Notes: a model not told the origin generated them from the letters alone. A stretch of DNA of 64,000 nucleotides from Glandiceps talaboti (GCF_964340395.1 NC_135568.1:12004776-12068775), one strand, 5' to 3'. Positions 34,625 to 47,141 are shown, counted from the first letter of the stretch. A program made the numbers and translations.

Positions 34625-34927
34625 ATATACCTGGTCCTCCAGGCAGACCCGACATCACCAATATCAATGCACATGAAATGACACTAACTTGGACTCCACC
34701 TGAGTTTGATGGTGGTAGTCAGGTCACTGGCTATATAGTTGAAATGCAGGAGACTGCAAAACACAGGTGGACTAAAGCCACCTTTACACCCATAATGGAA
34801 ACCACTTTGACTGTGACTGAGTTAGTCACGGGTCTAGAATACAGATACCGTGTAAGTGCAATCAATGCTGCAGGAGTTGGTAAACCAAGTCCAGACTCAG
34901 CAGCAAAGATAGCCAAACCACCATACG
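34625..34927 (+). CDS. Exon 55, FN3 domain
   Basis: Starts DIPGPPGRPDITNINAHEM, Trp in LTWTPPEFDGGSQVTGY, then VEMQETAKHRWTKATFTPI and SAINAAGVGKPSPDSA. Not assignable to a super-repeat type. Confidence 0.93.
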
Positions 34928-35488
34928 GTAAGTGAGCTACGAGATGAATGGTGGTTCAAATAATAATAATAACTAAACTACATCTGCCCGCCAGTAGTCA
35001 AACAGAATGCTAATTTAAGTAAAGTTATGGGTATAGTCTAAAAATGCATGGTTGCATACATAATATTTGTTTTTGACATTTAATTCATGTATTTAGACTT
35101 TGCTTGTTTTAACATTCATTTTATTGTCAAGGAAAGGAATGGCTTTCGTCTTCAATATAGTGGTAAGGTTTTGTATGATAACTGCCACATTTGATATTTG
35201 GACTGCATTTTCCTACATTAAAGTAAAATAAATTAGACTATGTATTGTGATAAATATGAGCATGGTACCATTTATTTTACAGTAGTTAAGAATAACTATT
35301 TTGTTTTATTTCTTTTAAACTTGGCTGTTTTCATTAAAGATAGCCTTGTATCATTTTGATGTTGAATGAATGTTAGTTGTGTAGTAAGTTATTTCCATTA
35401 CTTACAGAGAATCAATCAGTCGTTTCTTGTTGAGTTCCTTTGAACATAATGTACTTAATTCAGGTGTTTTACATATTGTTTTGATTTG

Positions 35489-35551
<63 letters not shown>
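35489..35551 (+). repeat. (GATT)n microsatellite
   Basis: 63 bp of perfect GATT units in intron 55, followed within 20 bp by the AAGTATACTT element. Confidence 0.95.
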
Positions 35552-35567
35552 AATTTCCCTTAACCAA

Positions 35568-35665
35568 GTATATTTCAATTATACTTGCAATGTACTTGAA
35601 ATTGAAAGAAGTATACCTGTAGTATGAAATAAGTATACTTTAAGTATACCTTTCTACACGCCATT
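35568..35665 (+). repeat. AAGTATACTT palindrome-rich element, copy 1
   Basis: Several aagtata and tatactt motifs on both strands within about 100 bp, including 'aagtatacttt'. Related in composition to 47635-47830. It could be a small hairpin-forming element; the termini are not defined. Confidence 0.5.
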
Positions 35666-35721
35666 TTGGTAAGGTCTCTCTGAATAGGAATTTATACCAT
35701 TTATTGATAATTTTGATTTAG

Positions 35722-36021
35722 ATGTTCCTGGACCACCTGGAAGACCTAAAGTAACCAAAGCAGACAGCAAATCAATGTCACTTATATGGACCCTACCAGA
35801 TAACGATGGAGGAAGCAGGATTACTGGTTACGTTGTTGAGAAACGTGAAAGATTTGGCAGATGGGCACGTGCAACAAGAGAGACTGTATTAGAGACCTCG
35901 GTAACAGTCACAGAGCTTATTGAAAATCATGAATATGAGTTCCGTGTTGCTGCTGAAAACAAAGCTGGCGTCGGTGAACCCAGCGAACCATCTGAACCTA
36001 GAATTGCGAAACCACCGTATG
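35722..36021 (+). CDS. Exon 56, FN3 domain
   Basis: Starts DVPGPPGRPKVTKADSKSM, Trp in LIWTLPDNDGG, then VEKRERFGRWARATRETVL, a loop one residue shorter that resembles the second domain of exon 54. Tail PRIAKPPY. 300 bp. Confidence 0.93.
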
Positions 36022-36984
36022 GTAAGTACAGATTTTGTGTTGCAGGATTATTGGTGCTGCATGACAACAGCATGAAGGAAATAACTTTCTAATGTGTATA
36101 ATACTACTATAAGGTAGGTAAGAGGAGCATGGTCTTATGGTGATTACATTCAGGTAGGTTTGTGAGTGAAAAATGGCATGTGTGGAGATGTGACTGTTAT
36201 CATATAATTTATGCATGACCTGGCATAGTAATTATGCAAGGTATACATTTACTATAATAGTGATACAAGCTGTTATATTACAGTATATGTAATGCATCCT
36301 TATGTGATACATTTAGTTTGCTTCCAAGGTAATGACAAAAAACAAGGGTGTCAACCGACAGTTTTCCTTATTCTAATGTTGCATATTTTTCTTTGAAATA
36401 TATGATTTGGTATGTTTTAATATGATATACATATTTTTTTAAGCATGTCATAATCATATATGGAAAGACATAACCATATTTTATGATGGAATAATATATT
36501 TTAGTTTGCAATAAAATGAAGAGCAGTTATTATATTTTGTTTTAATTACATTTAATGTTTTGTTGCTGAAATTGTAGCAATCAGTGCCTGTATATTGATT
36601 TTATAACTATAAGGGAGTTTCATAGCATTCTGAAAAACTTGATTGTAAAAATGAACCTTTGAATGACTAATTGTGACTTTACATGATCATGGTGATTTTT
36701 TAAATGCCAGATGTCAGGTATCATTTCAGTACAAAGTGAAGAATCTGTTCTTTCAAAACTTAACAGATACACAGTCAGCCAAAATGTAGAATCAGAAAAT
36801 CGATTTTTGTACTCATTCCTTTCTTAAGATAAAATGAAACTCCCAGCAACAAGTGTAATATTTGCCTGAAAGTAATGCTTGCGAGTTGGTTTGGCCTGTT
36901 GACTTAGTTTGTCATTTGGATGTGAAAAAAAAAACATGTTCAGTTTACGTTAAGTCATGCCGAATATCTGCTACCTTGGTGCAG
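36022..36984 (+). other. Intron 56 (963 bp)
   Basis: AT-rich DNA with no ORF, repeat array or known element that I can see. Confidence 0.6.
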
Positions 36985-37287
36985 ACGTACCTAGTCCACC
37001 AGGCTCACCATCTGTGAGTGAAGTCACTGCCACTTCCATGACACTCCACTGGACTGAACCAGAGAGTGACGGTGGAGCTCCAGTCACTGGCTACTTTGTG
37101 GAGAAGAAGGAACAGTTTACATCAAGATGGACTAAAGCCAATCTAACATCAACAAAAGATACAACACTTAGAGTTACTGATCTACGAGAGAACAGTGAAT
37201 ACCAGTACCGTATTTTAGCCGAGAATAAAGCTGGACTCAGTAATCCAAGCCAACCATCAAGAAGCGTTGTGGCTAAACCTCCATATG
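36985..37287 (+). CDS. Exon 57, FN3 domain
   Basis: Starts DVPSPPGSPSVSEVTATSM, Trp in LHWTEPESDGGAPVTGY, then VEKKEQFTSRWTKANLTST and LAENKAGLSNPSQPSRSVV. Confidence 0.93.
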
Positions 37288-37398
37288 GTAAGTAGCAAAC
37301 TTCAGTAAAAAATCATCCTGATATTTCGTATTTTTGAGATCTCGATGTGTACAAGTTCTTGATAGAGATTGAAGCAACTTTGTATTCCTTATTTACAG

Positions 37399-37701
37399 GT
37401 TTGCCAGGTGAGCCCAGTGAACCAAGGATCACTGCTGTCGACAGTACAGAAATGACTCTGACCTGGTCACCACCAGTTGATGATGGTGGTAGCCCTGTTA
37501 CAGGATACTACATTGAACGTAAAGACACATTCTCAACAAGGTGGGTGAGAGCCAACAGAGAAGCTGTAGTGGACACAACATTCACAGTGAAAGGTCTCAC
37601 TAAGGGAACAGCATACCAGTACAGAGTCAGTGCAGAAAATAAGGCTGGTATTGGTAAACACAGTGATGCATCTGCCTCCAGGATTGCTAAACCACCATAT
37701 G
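37399..37701 (+). CDS. Exon 58, FN3 domain
   Basis: Starts GLPGEPSEPRITAVDSTEM, Trp in LTWSPPVDDGG, then IERKDTFSTRWVRANREAV and GKHSDASASRIAKPPY. The preceding intron is only 111 bp. Confidence 0.93.
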
Positions 37702-37794
37702 GTAAGTACTATAGCCATCTTCTCAAATTGTTCACTTTATACATCCCCTTTCAATGACTGAAATTTTTACAAATATCTATGGAGTACAGTACAA

Positions 37795-37970
37795 GTATTA
37801 CCCCTGGCACAGATGTAGAATAGTAGAGTCTATTAATACTTTGTCACTCCTTGGGTGAATAAAATCCTGCCACTAAGCATTCAGGATTAAATCCTTCACA
37901 CAACAATTCTTGTCCTACGTGGTACCCATTTACACAGCTTAGTCGACTTAGACGACTATGGTTCAAGACT
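37795..37970 (-). mobile_element. Possible SINE tail fragment, minus strand
   Basis: Read on the minus strand, it carries 'agctgtgtaaatgggtacca', resembling the 'agctgtataaatggg' of the SINE candidate at 24.8 kb. No A or B box and no target-site duplication were found. Weak call. Confidence 0.3.
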
Positions 37971-38178
37971 TCAAAATTCAAATCAGAAACAAGTGGCAGC
38001 AGTAATGATTGACAAGTAATGTGTAAATAATGAAACCTTTCTAATTATTTGATTTATATTTCCACACTACCATATGGAAATGTCTTCTAGTCTTAGAACA
38101 TATATGCTAAATTAAGACCAAGACTTATTCCGCCATTAGCAATATCAGACTGAGTATATTTCTGTGTTTTGTTTTCAG

Positions 38179-38481
38179 ATGAACCAGATGCTCCTGGCAC
38201 TCCACAGATTTCAAATGTGAACAAGACCAACATGACACTAACATGGACTGCTCCTAAGTCAGATGGTGGTGCTCCTATCACTGGATACATTATTGAAATG
38301 AAGGAAGGATATGGAATTAAGTATGTACAAATAAACTATGAACCTGTACTTGATCTGACTTACAAGGTGACCAAACTCACTGAGGGATCTCAGTACCAAT
38401 TCAGAGTGGCAGCTGAGAACAAAGCTGGAGTAGGACAACCTAGTCATCCTTCTGAACCAACAGTTGCCAAATCACCTTATA
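38179..38481 (+). CDS. Exon 59, FN3 domain with Tyr at the second Trp
   Basis: Starts DEPDAPGTPQISNVNKTNM, Trp in LTWTAPKSDGGAPITGY. The RW of the central strand is KY (GYGIKYVQINYEPV). Tail AKSPY. Ends on A; with exon 60 the junction codon is AAT (Asn). Donor GTATGT. Confidence 0.92.
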
Positions 38482-38960
38482 GTATGTATCTGTACTTTAT
38501 CTTCACTCCTTACATATACCTTTAAAAGTTTTCTTATTAGTGTGTAATCTTCAGCAGTAAATGAGTACAACAGCTTTGGTTTTTGACTAGTTTCACACAT
38601 TAGAAAGTTTTTCAAAGACGTTAGATTCATATTATGTTGAAGAATATATTGGTCATGGTTCCTAAAATCAATAGTACAGTAAAATTTACCATTCAAAAGT
38701 AGTATATTTACTGACAAATTATGTGATCTTCACTTTCATATACTGAAACCCAATGTCAGTACACTGATATTGTTACTATGTATGCAGCAGTATTTCAAAT
38801 AATAGAAGTGTGAATATGCTAGAAAAGTGTTAATCATTTTTAAAAATGCAGCAATGAAATTGAAATTATAAAGTGTATCAACACATTGAGCTCTCACTAT
38901 GTGCTTATTCCTCTCTGAGAAGTAACATCAAATAATTGAGTTTTACAATTTTATTTTTAG

Positions 38961-39263
38961 ATTTGGCCAGTCCACCTAGTAAACCTATAGTGTCCAATAT
39001 AACTGAAACATCAATGACACTCTCATGGACAACACCATTATCAGATGGAGGAGCTCAAATCACTGGCTACTTTGTAGAGAAGCGTGAACGTTTCAGCACA
39101 AGATGGATAACAGTGAATACTGCCTCAATTACTGACACAAGATTTACAGTAACTGGACTGATTGAAGGAACTGAGTATGAATTCCGTGTCTGTGCAGAAA
39201 ATGCAGCTGGTCTTAGTAAACCAAGTGACTCATCTGATGCTAAGGTTGCCAAACCACCATATG
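38961..39263 (+). CDS. Exon 60, FN3 domain
   Basis: Starts NLASPPSKPIVSNITETSM, Trp in LSWTTPLSDGGAQITGY, then VEKRERFSTRWITVNTASI and AENAAGLSKPSDSSDAK. Confidence 0.93.
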
Positions 39264-39464
39264 GTAAGTGTTACATTTCTGTAACTGTTGGAGATGTGAC
39301 TGTTAAAAGTTTGGCAGTATAAACTGTTGTAGTGCATGTATGAAATATTTTTGTAGAAGCACTTTATCATAAACGGCTTCACATGATCACAAGCATTTAT
39401 TGTATCAATATATTCTTTTTTTCAAAAATTGATCATAACAAAGCTCATTTGTGCACTTCAACAG

Positions 39465-39767
39465 ACGTTCCTGGACCACCTGGAAGTCCAACATTTGTGT
39501 CTGTTGATGCTACATCTATGACAATCACCTGGACACCACCTGTCTCAGATGGAGGTGCCACAATAACAGGCTACAGCATTGAGAAACGAGACACAGATAA
39601 AGCAAGATGGACATTGGCAACTAGGAGACCAGTACAAGATCTAACTTACACTGTGACTGACCTCATTCAGAACACAAGATATGAGTTCCGTGTGAGTGCT
39701 GAAAACAAAGCTGGAGTTGGCAAACCAAGTTATCCATCAGATTCAAGAGTTGCCAGACCTCCATATG
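39465..39767 (+). CDS. Exon 61, FN3 domain
   Basis: Starts DVPGPPGSPTFVSVDATSM, Trp in ITWTPPVSDGGATITGY, then IEKRDTDKARWTLATRRPV and tail VARPPY. Confidence 0.93.
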
Positions 39768-40213
39768 GTAAGACTGATTTTTATCAACCATCAAGTGAAA
39801 ATATACTAATTTAGGGAAATGACAGTATTACCAGCTGGACAGGATACTTTCAACGCTATCTACTTCTACTTTGATTTGACTTTTTGAAATCCTGTCGACC
39901 ATTGAATGGCGAAGTACTACTTCAGAGTCACATTAAAATTAAATTCTTACTATTAAATACCTTGAAATATATATAATCAGTATCACTGGTGTTGCGCGAT
40001 TCAGTATTCAATATATATTTTTAAAATGTAAACTATTTCTTGCATGATTCGGCATCATGATCACGACACCAGTGCTTGTATAATTTGTACCTGACATTTC
40101 CAATGACAATGACAAATGAAAATCTACAACATTACTCAGCTTGAAATACATAATACAATCTACTGTTCATAGTTGATGTTGTATAACTTCTGTACCATAA
40201 CACATAATTGCAG

Positions 40214-40513
40214 ATTCCCCAGATGCACCAGGAAGACCACAAATCACCAAAGTAGACAGCACTGAAATGACATTAACTTGGACTGCACCTGCTTCAGATG
40301 GAGGCAGTCCAATCATGTCCTATGTTGTTGAAACCAAGGAATCCTATGCTACAAGATGGCATGTAGTTAAGTCTAATATACTGGAAGCAGTGTGTACTGT
40401 CACTAATCTGAAGGAAGGTTCTACCTATGAATTCAGAGTTATGGCATTGAACAAGGCAGGACTTGGCAAACCTAGTGAACCATCCAAGGCAACAGTTGCC
40501 AAACCACCATATG
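40214..40513 (+). CDS. Exon 62, FN3 domain
   Basis: Starts DSPDAPGRPQITKVDSTEM, Trp in LTWTAPASDGGSPIMSY, then VETKESYATRWHVVKSNI and MALNKAGLGKPSEPS. 300 bp. Confidence 0.93.
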
Positions 40514-40811
40514 GTAAGATGTACAACATTTCAACATTTAAGCATGACTGCATCATATTTTATGTCATTATCAAAAAGTGAAACAAAATTGTTCTGTGTT
40601 TAGACTTATAATGAGTACAAATTTAACATCTTGATTTTTTTGACTAGATTACATTTTAGTGGACTTTTTTCATGAAGTGTGATTTGAATTTCTAAAATAT
40701 TTAAAACTATGACTATACATAAAATACTTATGGCTCATGACAAAATAGAAATTAATAAATCAATCTCATATGGTATGATTTTCTAATTTGCATATTACAT
40801 CCTTGTTGCAG

Positions 40812-41114
40812 ATGTTGCTAGTGCACCTGGTGAACCTAAGGTATCTAACATTACCAGCACTTCAGTGACACTAACATGGACACCACCTGCATCTGATGGT
40901 GGCAGTAAGATAACAGGATATCTGATTGAAAAGAAAGATAGATTTGCAACCAGATGGAGCAAGGCAGAACAACTAACAACTGCAGTAACAACCACCAAGA
41001 TTCATAAACTGGCTGAAAACAATGTCTATGAATTCAGAGTACTTGCTGAGAACAAGGCTGGCTTTGGTGCACCAAGTGAACCATCGGAGCCAGTTACTCC
41101 AAAACCAAAATATG
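40812..41114 (+). CDS. Exon 63, FN3 domain
   Basis: Starts DVASAPGEPKVSNITSTSV, Trp in LTWTPPASDGGSKITGY, then IEKKDRFATRWSKAEQL and tail TPKPKY, with Lys where PPY normally has Pro. With exon 64 the junction codon is GTT (Val). Confidence 0.93.
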
Positions 41115-41535
41115 GTAAGTGAATTTATGAGTTCTGAGAGCCTTGGTGACCAATTTGTCTGAAAATCAAAGTAGTTTGTATCACCCAAAACTTTCCCATC
41201 TAGAAGCTTTTTCTTGGTCCTGTTGAAGATATTTCAGAAAATAGTTGTTTGCCATCATTGCATTCAAGGATATTGTCAGTCTATCAATTTCCCATAAAGT
41301 TTAAACACAGTGTTTTGGCAGCCAATTTTAAGAATGAGATAACGATACATTTTGAGACCGATGTGTTCTCTATATTATGTATTAAAAAAATTAACATGGT
41401 AACTTCCCTTCCCCTTCTTTTCTTTGCTTTTTAATGGAGAATTGGATGGCTAATGTTAAGTAACAGCAGAATTTACAACTTTTATTTCTGAGTTGCATAC
41501 CTTTATATACAACTGATCATCTGTGTTCATTACAG

Positions 41536-41838
41536 TTGTACCTGATGCTCCTGGTGTACCATCCGTTACTGAAACCAGCAGTGATAGAATGACACTAACC
41601 TGGACATCACCAGATCATGATGGCGGTGCACCAGTTACTGGATACATGGTTGAGAAACGTGATGTCAGGACTAGTAGATGGACCAAGGCCTACAGAGATG
41701 CAGTACCAAACACTAAATGTATTGTCAAAGATCTGATTGAAGACAACAAGTATGAGTTTAGAGTGTCTGCTGTCAATGCTGCTGGTGTGGGTAAAGCTAG
41801 TGAACCATCAGCTACAAGAATTGCTAGACCTCCATATG
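41536..41838 (+). CDS. Exon 64, FN3 domain
   Basis: Starts VVPDAPGVPSVTETSSDRM, Trp in LTWTSPDHDGGAPVTGY, then VEKRDVRTSRWTKAYRDAV, SAVNAAGVGKASEPS and tail ARPPY. Confidence 0.93.
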
Positions 41839-42192
41839 GTAAGGAAAAACATGATTTAAGTATCTGTGTAGTGTGAATGCTCTTGACGTGGTGTTTGTGC
41901 CAAAATAAAGCAGACAGAAAATTAAGTCACTTTCAGTGGTAAATTCTGAATATAGGTAAAGCCATAGTTAGTAGAGGCAGATTTATTTTAAAACAATGCA
42001 TTTACTCACAAAATCGGTAGGGCTAAAAAGTAGGCTAAAAAGTATAAAGTACACTGTAGTCAAAAAATCACATTCACCAAAAAAAATTGAAGCCAAAATG
42101 TGAAAAATTGTCTTCATACCTAGAGTACAGGAATGAAAATAGTCTTGGCACTTCATGTGTTTCTAAGATTATGTAAACTTCTTGTCTTCTAG

Positions 42193-42495
42193 ATGTGCCT
42201 GGTGCTCCAGGTAAACCTGTAATCAAGGCTGTTGACAGCACAAGGATCACGTTGTCATGGACACCACCAAAATCAGATGGTGGCAGCAAGATCCTGGGCT
42301 ACATCATTGAAAGACAAGACAAGCGCAGTGAACGCTGGGTGAAGGCAAATAGAGAACTTGTAAGAGATATACCTTACACAGTTACACATCTCATTGAAGG
42401 TACTGAATATGAGTTTAGAGTGTTAGCAGAGAACAAGGCTGGTGTCGGAGCACCCAGTGAACCATCAGATCTTACCAAAGCTAAACTGCCATATG
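42193..42495 (+). CDS. Exon 65, FN3 domain
   Basis: Starts DVPGAPGKPVIKAVDSTRI, Trp in LSWTPPKSDGGSKILGY, then IERQDKRSERWVKANRELV and tail AKLPY. Confidence 0.93.
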
Positions 42496-42577
42496 GTAAG
42501 TTCATTATTTGATATTATGTGAATCATATGTTGTATCAATGAAAGAGTTGTTTGTGTCTGCTTGTGTCTGTATCAGG

Positions 42578-42755
42578 GTGAGTGATTGGAAGAGTGGATG
42601 GGTGGAGGAAGATAAGTAGATCAGATGGATGAATACATGGATGAATGGATGATAGATGGGAAGAATGGAGAAGGGGGAATGATGGCGAGATGGAGGTGAA
42701 AGAGAAGGATGGATTGATGGATAGGTGACTGGGATGATGGATGGATGAATGTAGA
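42578..42755 (+). repeat. GGATG/GATGAATG purine-rich low-complexity repeat
   Basis: Irregular gatgga, gatgaa and gggtgg units over about 180 bp in intron 65. The minus-strand HPSIHPS-like ORF here is only a translation of this repeat. Confidence 0.85.
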
Positions 42756-42986
42756 TTAAAAACTTCAAAATCAGAGAGAAACATGTGAAACACTGTGTTC
42801 ATGTGAACAATAGTTAACAATATGTATGTGATGATTACGTTGTCATTTGTACTATACGGTAATAAGACAATCAAAACATGAATGAAAAAATAGTTGTAAC
42901 CATGCCTCACAGTAATACTGCAGACAACCATTATAACATACTATTTCACCACAACTATTAATACTTGACCTTGTTGTCCTGCCCAG

Positions 42987-43289
42987 ATCCCCCAGGACCA
43001 CCTGACATGCCACACATTGTTGATGTGTCTGCCAAGACCATGACTTTAACCTGGACGCCACCTAGATCTGATGGTGGTGCACCTATCACTGGATACTATG
43101 TAGAGAAGAGAGACCAGGTTGCTGCCAGATGGGTCAGAGTCAACAGATACAGCATTGCTGAAACTACCTTGACTGTAACAGATCTGAGAGAAGGACATGA
43201 GTATGAATTCAGAATTACAGCAGAAAACAAAGCTGGTCTTGGTGAACCTAGTGTACCTGCTGGTCCAAGAGTAGCTAGACCACCATATG
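42987..43289 (+). CDS. Exon 66, FN3 domain
   Basis: Starts DPPGPPDMPHIVDVSAKTM, Trp in LTWTPPRSDGG, then VEKRDQVAARWVRVNRYSI and AENKAGLGEPSVPAG, tail VARPPY. Confidence 0.93.
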
Positions 43290-43628
43290 GTAAGTTTGAT
43301 ATTAAACATAGGAAAGCAATGTTACTTAATTACAATGTAATAATACACATTCTAATGTAAGGCAAAGAATAATAATTGGGAGGGAGGGGGTGCTCTGGGG
43401 ATGTGCTTTGTGCAGCATGTCTATGCTGTGAGGTCTGCGGTTTTCTTGCTTTTTCTCAAACAGATCGGGTTCTCTTTAAGTGTCCAAGTCACCAGTGGTC
43501 ATGTTTACTGAATGATTATTGGTGAAGAACCATTTCATAGTAAGTTTCAGGAGATGATGTTTCTCTTAATCTTTGATTAAAAGAATTACGTACAGGAAGT
43601 AACATTCATAATTTTGTAACAATTTCAG

Positions 43629-43925
43629 ATGTACCAGGTGTACCTGGAACACCAGATGTGATAGACGTGACTGCTAGAACCATCACCATTCGTTGGCAAC
43701 CACCAGTCTCAGACGGTGGTAGTCCAATCACTAGCTATATCATTGAAAAGAAGGAAGCTTTCACCAGCAGATGGACATTTGTTAACAAAGTACCAGAGAT
43801 GGCATTTACTGTCACTGGTTTACATGAAAGCCATGAGTATGAATTCAGAGTTGCAGCTGAGAACAAAGCTGGTATTGGTAGACCAAGTAATCCATCAGTA
43901 CCTACAGTTGCTAAACCACCATATG
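43629..43925 (+). CDS. Exon 67, FN3 domain
   Basis: Starts DVPGVPGTPDVIDVTARTI, Trp in IRWQPPVSDGGSPITSY, then IEKKEAFTSRWTFVNKV with a loop two residues short. 297 bp. Tail VAKPPY. Confidence 0.93.
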
Positions 43926-44304
43926 GTAAGTTTTAATTGGGTTACTAGTTAGGTTGTCTTCAGTAGATGAGTACAGATATGGCTTGAATCTTTTACATAA
44001 TATATACAGTTTCACATCTCAGCAGGCCTTGTCAAGAATTTTGTAATTTAGTAACAAGTTTTTGAAATCCTTGATGTGAAATTTAACCAAGCTTTGTATG
44101 ACTTCAAAAACATTATTTTACAAAAAAATTCGTTGTGGACATTAGATGTTCCCATTTGTTTTGTACACTTTGGCAATATTGTAAAAAGAAAATTGATTTC
44201 AAAGGACAGAGGTTTTTCTTCACAAATTTTGAAGATTTTTTGGTCATGTATCCTTTTTTTAGCACAACTGAACTGAAAGGTTCAGTAGTGCTATAGGCAT
44301 GGCA

Positions 44305-44940
44305 AAGTGTCTGTCTGTCTGTCTGTGTGTGTGTGTGTATGTGTGTAAACAACTTAAAGTCAAAAACTGCTGGACCGATTGCTTTGATATTTGGTGGTCA
44401 TGTTACTTCTGGTGTCTAGTTGGGAAATTGTTCAAATGAAAGTGATTGCATCAGGGATGTGGGTTTTGGGTCAAAAAATGTGATTTTTGGTCAAAAAACT
44501 TAAACTCAGAAACTACTGGGCAGATTGGTGCGAAATTTGGTGGGAACATTCTTAAGGGGGTGTAAAGTAAGATTTGTTCATGACGGGATGATTCCATCAG
44601 TGATATGCAAATTAGGGCTGAAAATGTGTCTTTTTGGTTAAAAATCTATAATTCCAAAACCACTGAGCAGATTGGGCTGAAATTTAATGGAAATGCATTT
44701 AGGGATGTATGGACAAAGATATGTTAAGCATACCATGATTCCATGAGTGATATGGAATTAAGGTGTAAAAATGTGAATTTTGGTCAAAACTTATATCTCA
44801 AAAAATACTAAGTGAATGAGTTTGAAACTTGGTGAGATGTTTCTAGAAGTGTTATTCTTTGTCATTGCTTTTCCTCAAAAATCTTCAACTCTGAAATTAC
44901 CCAGTAGATTGAGCTTAACTTTGTTGAGAATGTGTAGATT
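44305..44940 (+). repeat. CTGT/GT microsatellite followed by ~140-bp degenerate tandem repeats
   Basis: (CTGT)n(GT)n at 44309-44346 is followed by about five copies of a segment centred on 'ctggaccgattg' or 'ctgggcagattgg', each with a nearby 'atttggtgg'-like run. Copies lie near 44353, 44501, 44645, 44784 and 44875. They fill much of the 1.5-kb intron 67. Confidence 0.7.
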
Positions 44941-45450
44941 TGTCCTCATTAATAGCTGACACAGTGAGAACAGTACATTGTTAATTAATGTTTACTTTAC
45001 TATTTCCTCTGGTGGTAAAGCCTGTAGCATGGCCAGTTTGGTTTATGACTGGATTATGTAATATATTGTAAGACAGCTGTTTCATCACCTACCCATATAA
45101 ACTGAATGTAGCTGGCTTTTACAATATTACAATAAGACAACCAAGAAAGATAAACCTGTTACATTGGTATGACTTGGTTCCAAATTGATTTTAAAAAATA
45201 AAGAAGTACAAAACCTTGTAGACACATCCCTTTAAAGTTTGATTAGGATGTTGCTATACTTGTCTTGTACACTTCCAACATAGGATGGCTGGATTATGAT
45301 GATGGAAATTAGGTATGAAAATTTTGTTTTGGTTACAACTTTAAATCTTCAAAAAATTATATATCTATCATTGCCCTGAACATGAAGTTGTGCGGCAACG
45401 CAATATTTGTGCTATTTTCAATATATGCAATTTACTTTCTATTTTACTAG

Positions 45451-45753
45451 ATGTACCTGGTCCACCTAGCACTCCAACAGTCAGTGACATCACTGAGAAT
45501 TCTATGACCCTTACTTGGAGAGCACCCACCTCAGATGGTGGTAGTGAAATCACAGGTTACTACATTGAAATGAAGGAGAAGTACGCTTACAGATACACTG
45601 TTGTAAACCCTGTACCTACATTGGAGATGACTTACACAGTTACTGGACTGGTATCTCATTCTGAGTATGAGTTCCGTATTGTAGCTGAAAACAAGGGTGG
45701 TGTTGGTCAACCTAGTCAATCATCAGCACCAAAGGTTGCTAAACCTCCCTATG
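45451..45753 (+). CDS. Exon 68, FN3 domain with Tyr at the second Trp
   Basis: Starts DVPGPPSTPTVSDITENSM, Trp in LTWRAPTSDGGSEITGY. IEMKEKYAYRYTVVNPV has Tyr where most copies have RW, as in exon 59. AENKGGVGQPS replaces AENKAG. Confidence 0.92.
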
Positions 45754-46015
45754 GTAAGCAGACTGAACACAGTACTACATGGATGATATACTATCTAATA
45801 AAGTTACTTAGTATCAGCATGGTTGTCTGAGTCAATTTTTAATATGTTTATTTTTTATTATTTTTATTTTTTGTGAAATGTTAACTGTTTAAATAGTTTT
45901 ATGCTAGATTAAACTGTCTGTTTTGAATAAAATAGATATGCTGTTATTGGAAAACTTAGCAATATACTCTAGCCATGTTATAACAAATGTGTGCATTGGC
46001 AGACTTTTAAAGGTA

Positions 46016-46072
46016 ATGGTGGGGAGGAAGAGTTATCAAAAGGTAATGATGGGGGGGGGGGGGGGGGAGAGA
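46016..46072 (+). repeat. G17 homopolymer beside a short tandem duplication
   Basis: 17 consecutive G at 46051-46067. The preceding 'aaaggtaatggtgggg' recurs as 'aaaggtaatgatgggg', so the G run grew from a duplicated G-rich unit. G-quadruplex formation is possible. Confidence 0.9.
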
Positions 46073-46570
46073 TAACAGAAGACTCAATAAATCAGTCTGC
46101 CTGGGAAGTGGTACCAAAATATCAAATACAGTGCTGATGAACCATAGCTTGAAATGTTTAGAATAACTTTATTTTCAACGAATGAAATAATATTATGTCA
46201 AATACAATTTGTTATAACAAGGCTATTGTATTGCTAATGTTTTATGTTCATTTTATATCAAGATTTGTTTTATTAAGCAATCATTATTGGCTGAAATAAT
46301 TTGCAAGATTTTTTTATTTTAATTTATGAAGCATTTGCTTGAACTTAAGTTCTTGTTCTCTGTGCCTGTAAATAAAATAGATTTTGTTTTATTTTAATAA
46401 GGCTTATATCATAAATAAGCTGCATGCATATACATAGTAACGAAAGTTTATAAATGTCGTGCATTGATATGTGCTAGGTTGTTTGTTTTATATATTTTAG
46501 GTTGTGATGTTCTTTTTTAATGTTAAGTTAACAGAAACTGAACTATCGTGGTAATTGTTATAATATGTAA

Positions 46571-46715
46571 ATATAATTTGATGAGTTTGTTTATTTTTTA
46601 GTTTCCGTTCGACTATATGACATTGTGTGTTCGTATAAATATATTTTGATGAGTTTGTTTGTTTCTTAGTTCTGTTTGAGTATATGTGTGTTTGTATGTA
46701 TGTGTATATGTTTGA
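46571..46715 (+). repeat. Two-copy tandem repeat in intron 68
   Basis: The segment starting 'tttgatgagtttgttt' occurs twice, near 46576 and 46645, each followed by a similar T-rich stretch. Confidence 0.65.
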
Positions 46716-46838
46716 TAACTCCAATAAGCATGGCAGCAGTTAATGACTGCATGCAGTGTTTAATGTTCTGCATGGTATAGCCTTTACTAACAGGTAAGTA
46801 CCTAGATTAAATATTTGCATACTATTGTAATGATACAG

Positions 46839-47141
46839 ATGTACCTGGTGCACCTGGTCGACCAGATGTTAATAACATCTCAAAGACAACCATGACATTG
46901 ACTTGGAGACCACCAGATTCAGATGGTGGTAGCAAAATCACTGGTTACATCATAGAAAAGAAAGACAAATTCAGTATTGTGTGGGAGAAAGCTCACAGAG
47001 ATGATATTTACGATACTAAGCATACTATAACTGATTTGAAGGAAGGTAAAGAGTATGAGTTTAGAGTTAGTGCTGTCAACAAAGCTGGTATCAGTCAACC
47101 CAGTCAGCCATCACTAACTAAACTGGCAAAGGCACCTTATG
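46839..47141 (+). CDS. Exon 69, FN3 domain
   Basis: Starts DVPGAPGRPDVNNISKTTM, Trp in LTWRPPDSDGGSKITGY, then IEKKDKFSIVWEKAHRDDI, SAVNKAGISQPSQPS and tail AKAPY. Confidence 0.93.

Noticed and set aside
42505-42931. Minus-strand ORFs rich in HPSIHPS
   Set aside because: Translation of the GGATG/GATGAATG low-complexity repeat.
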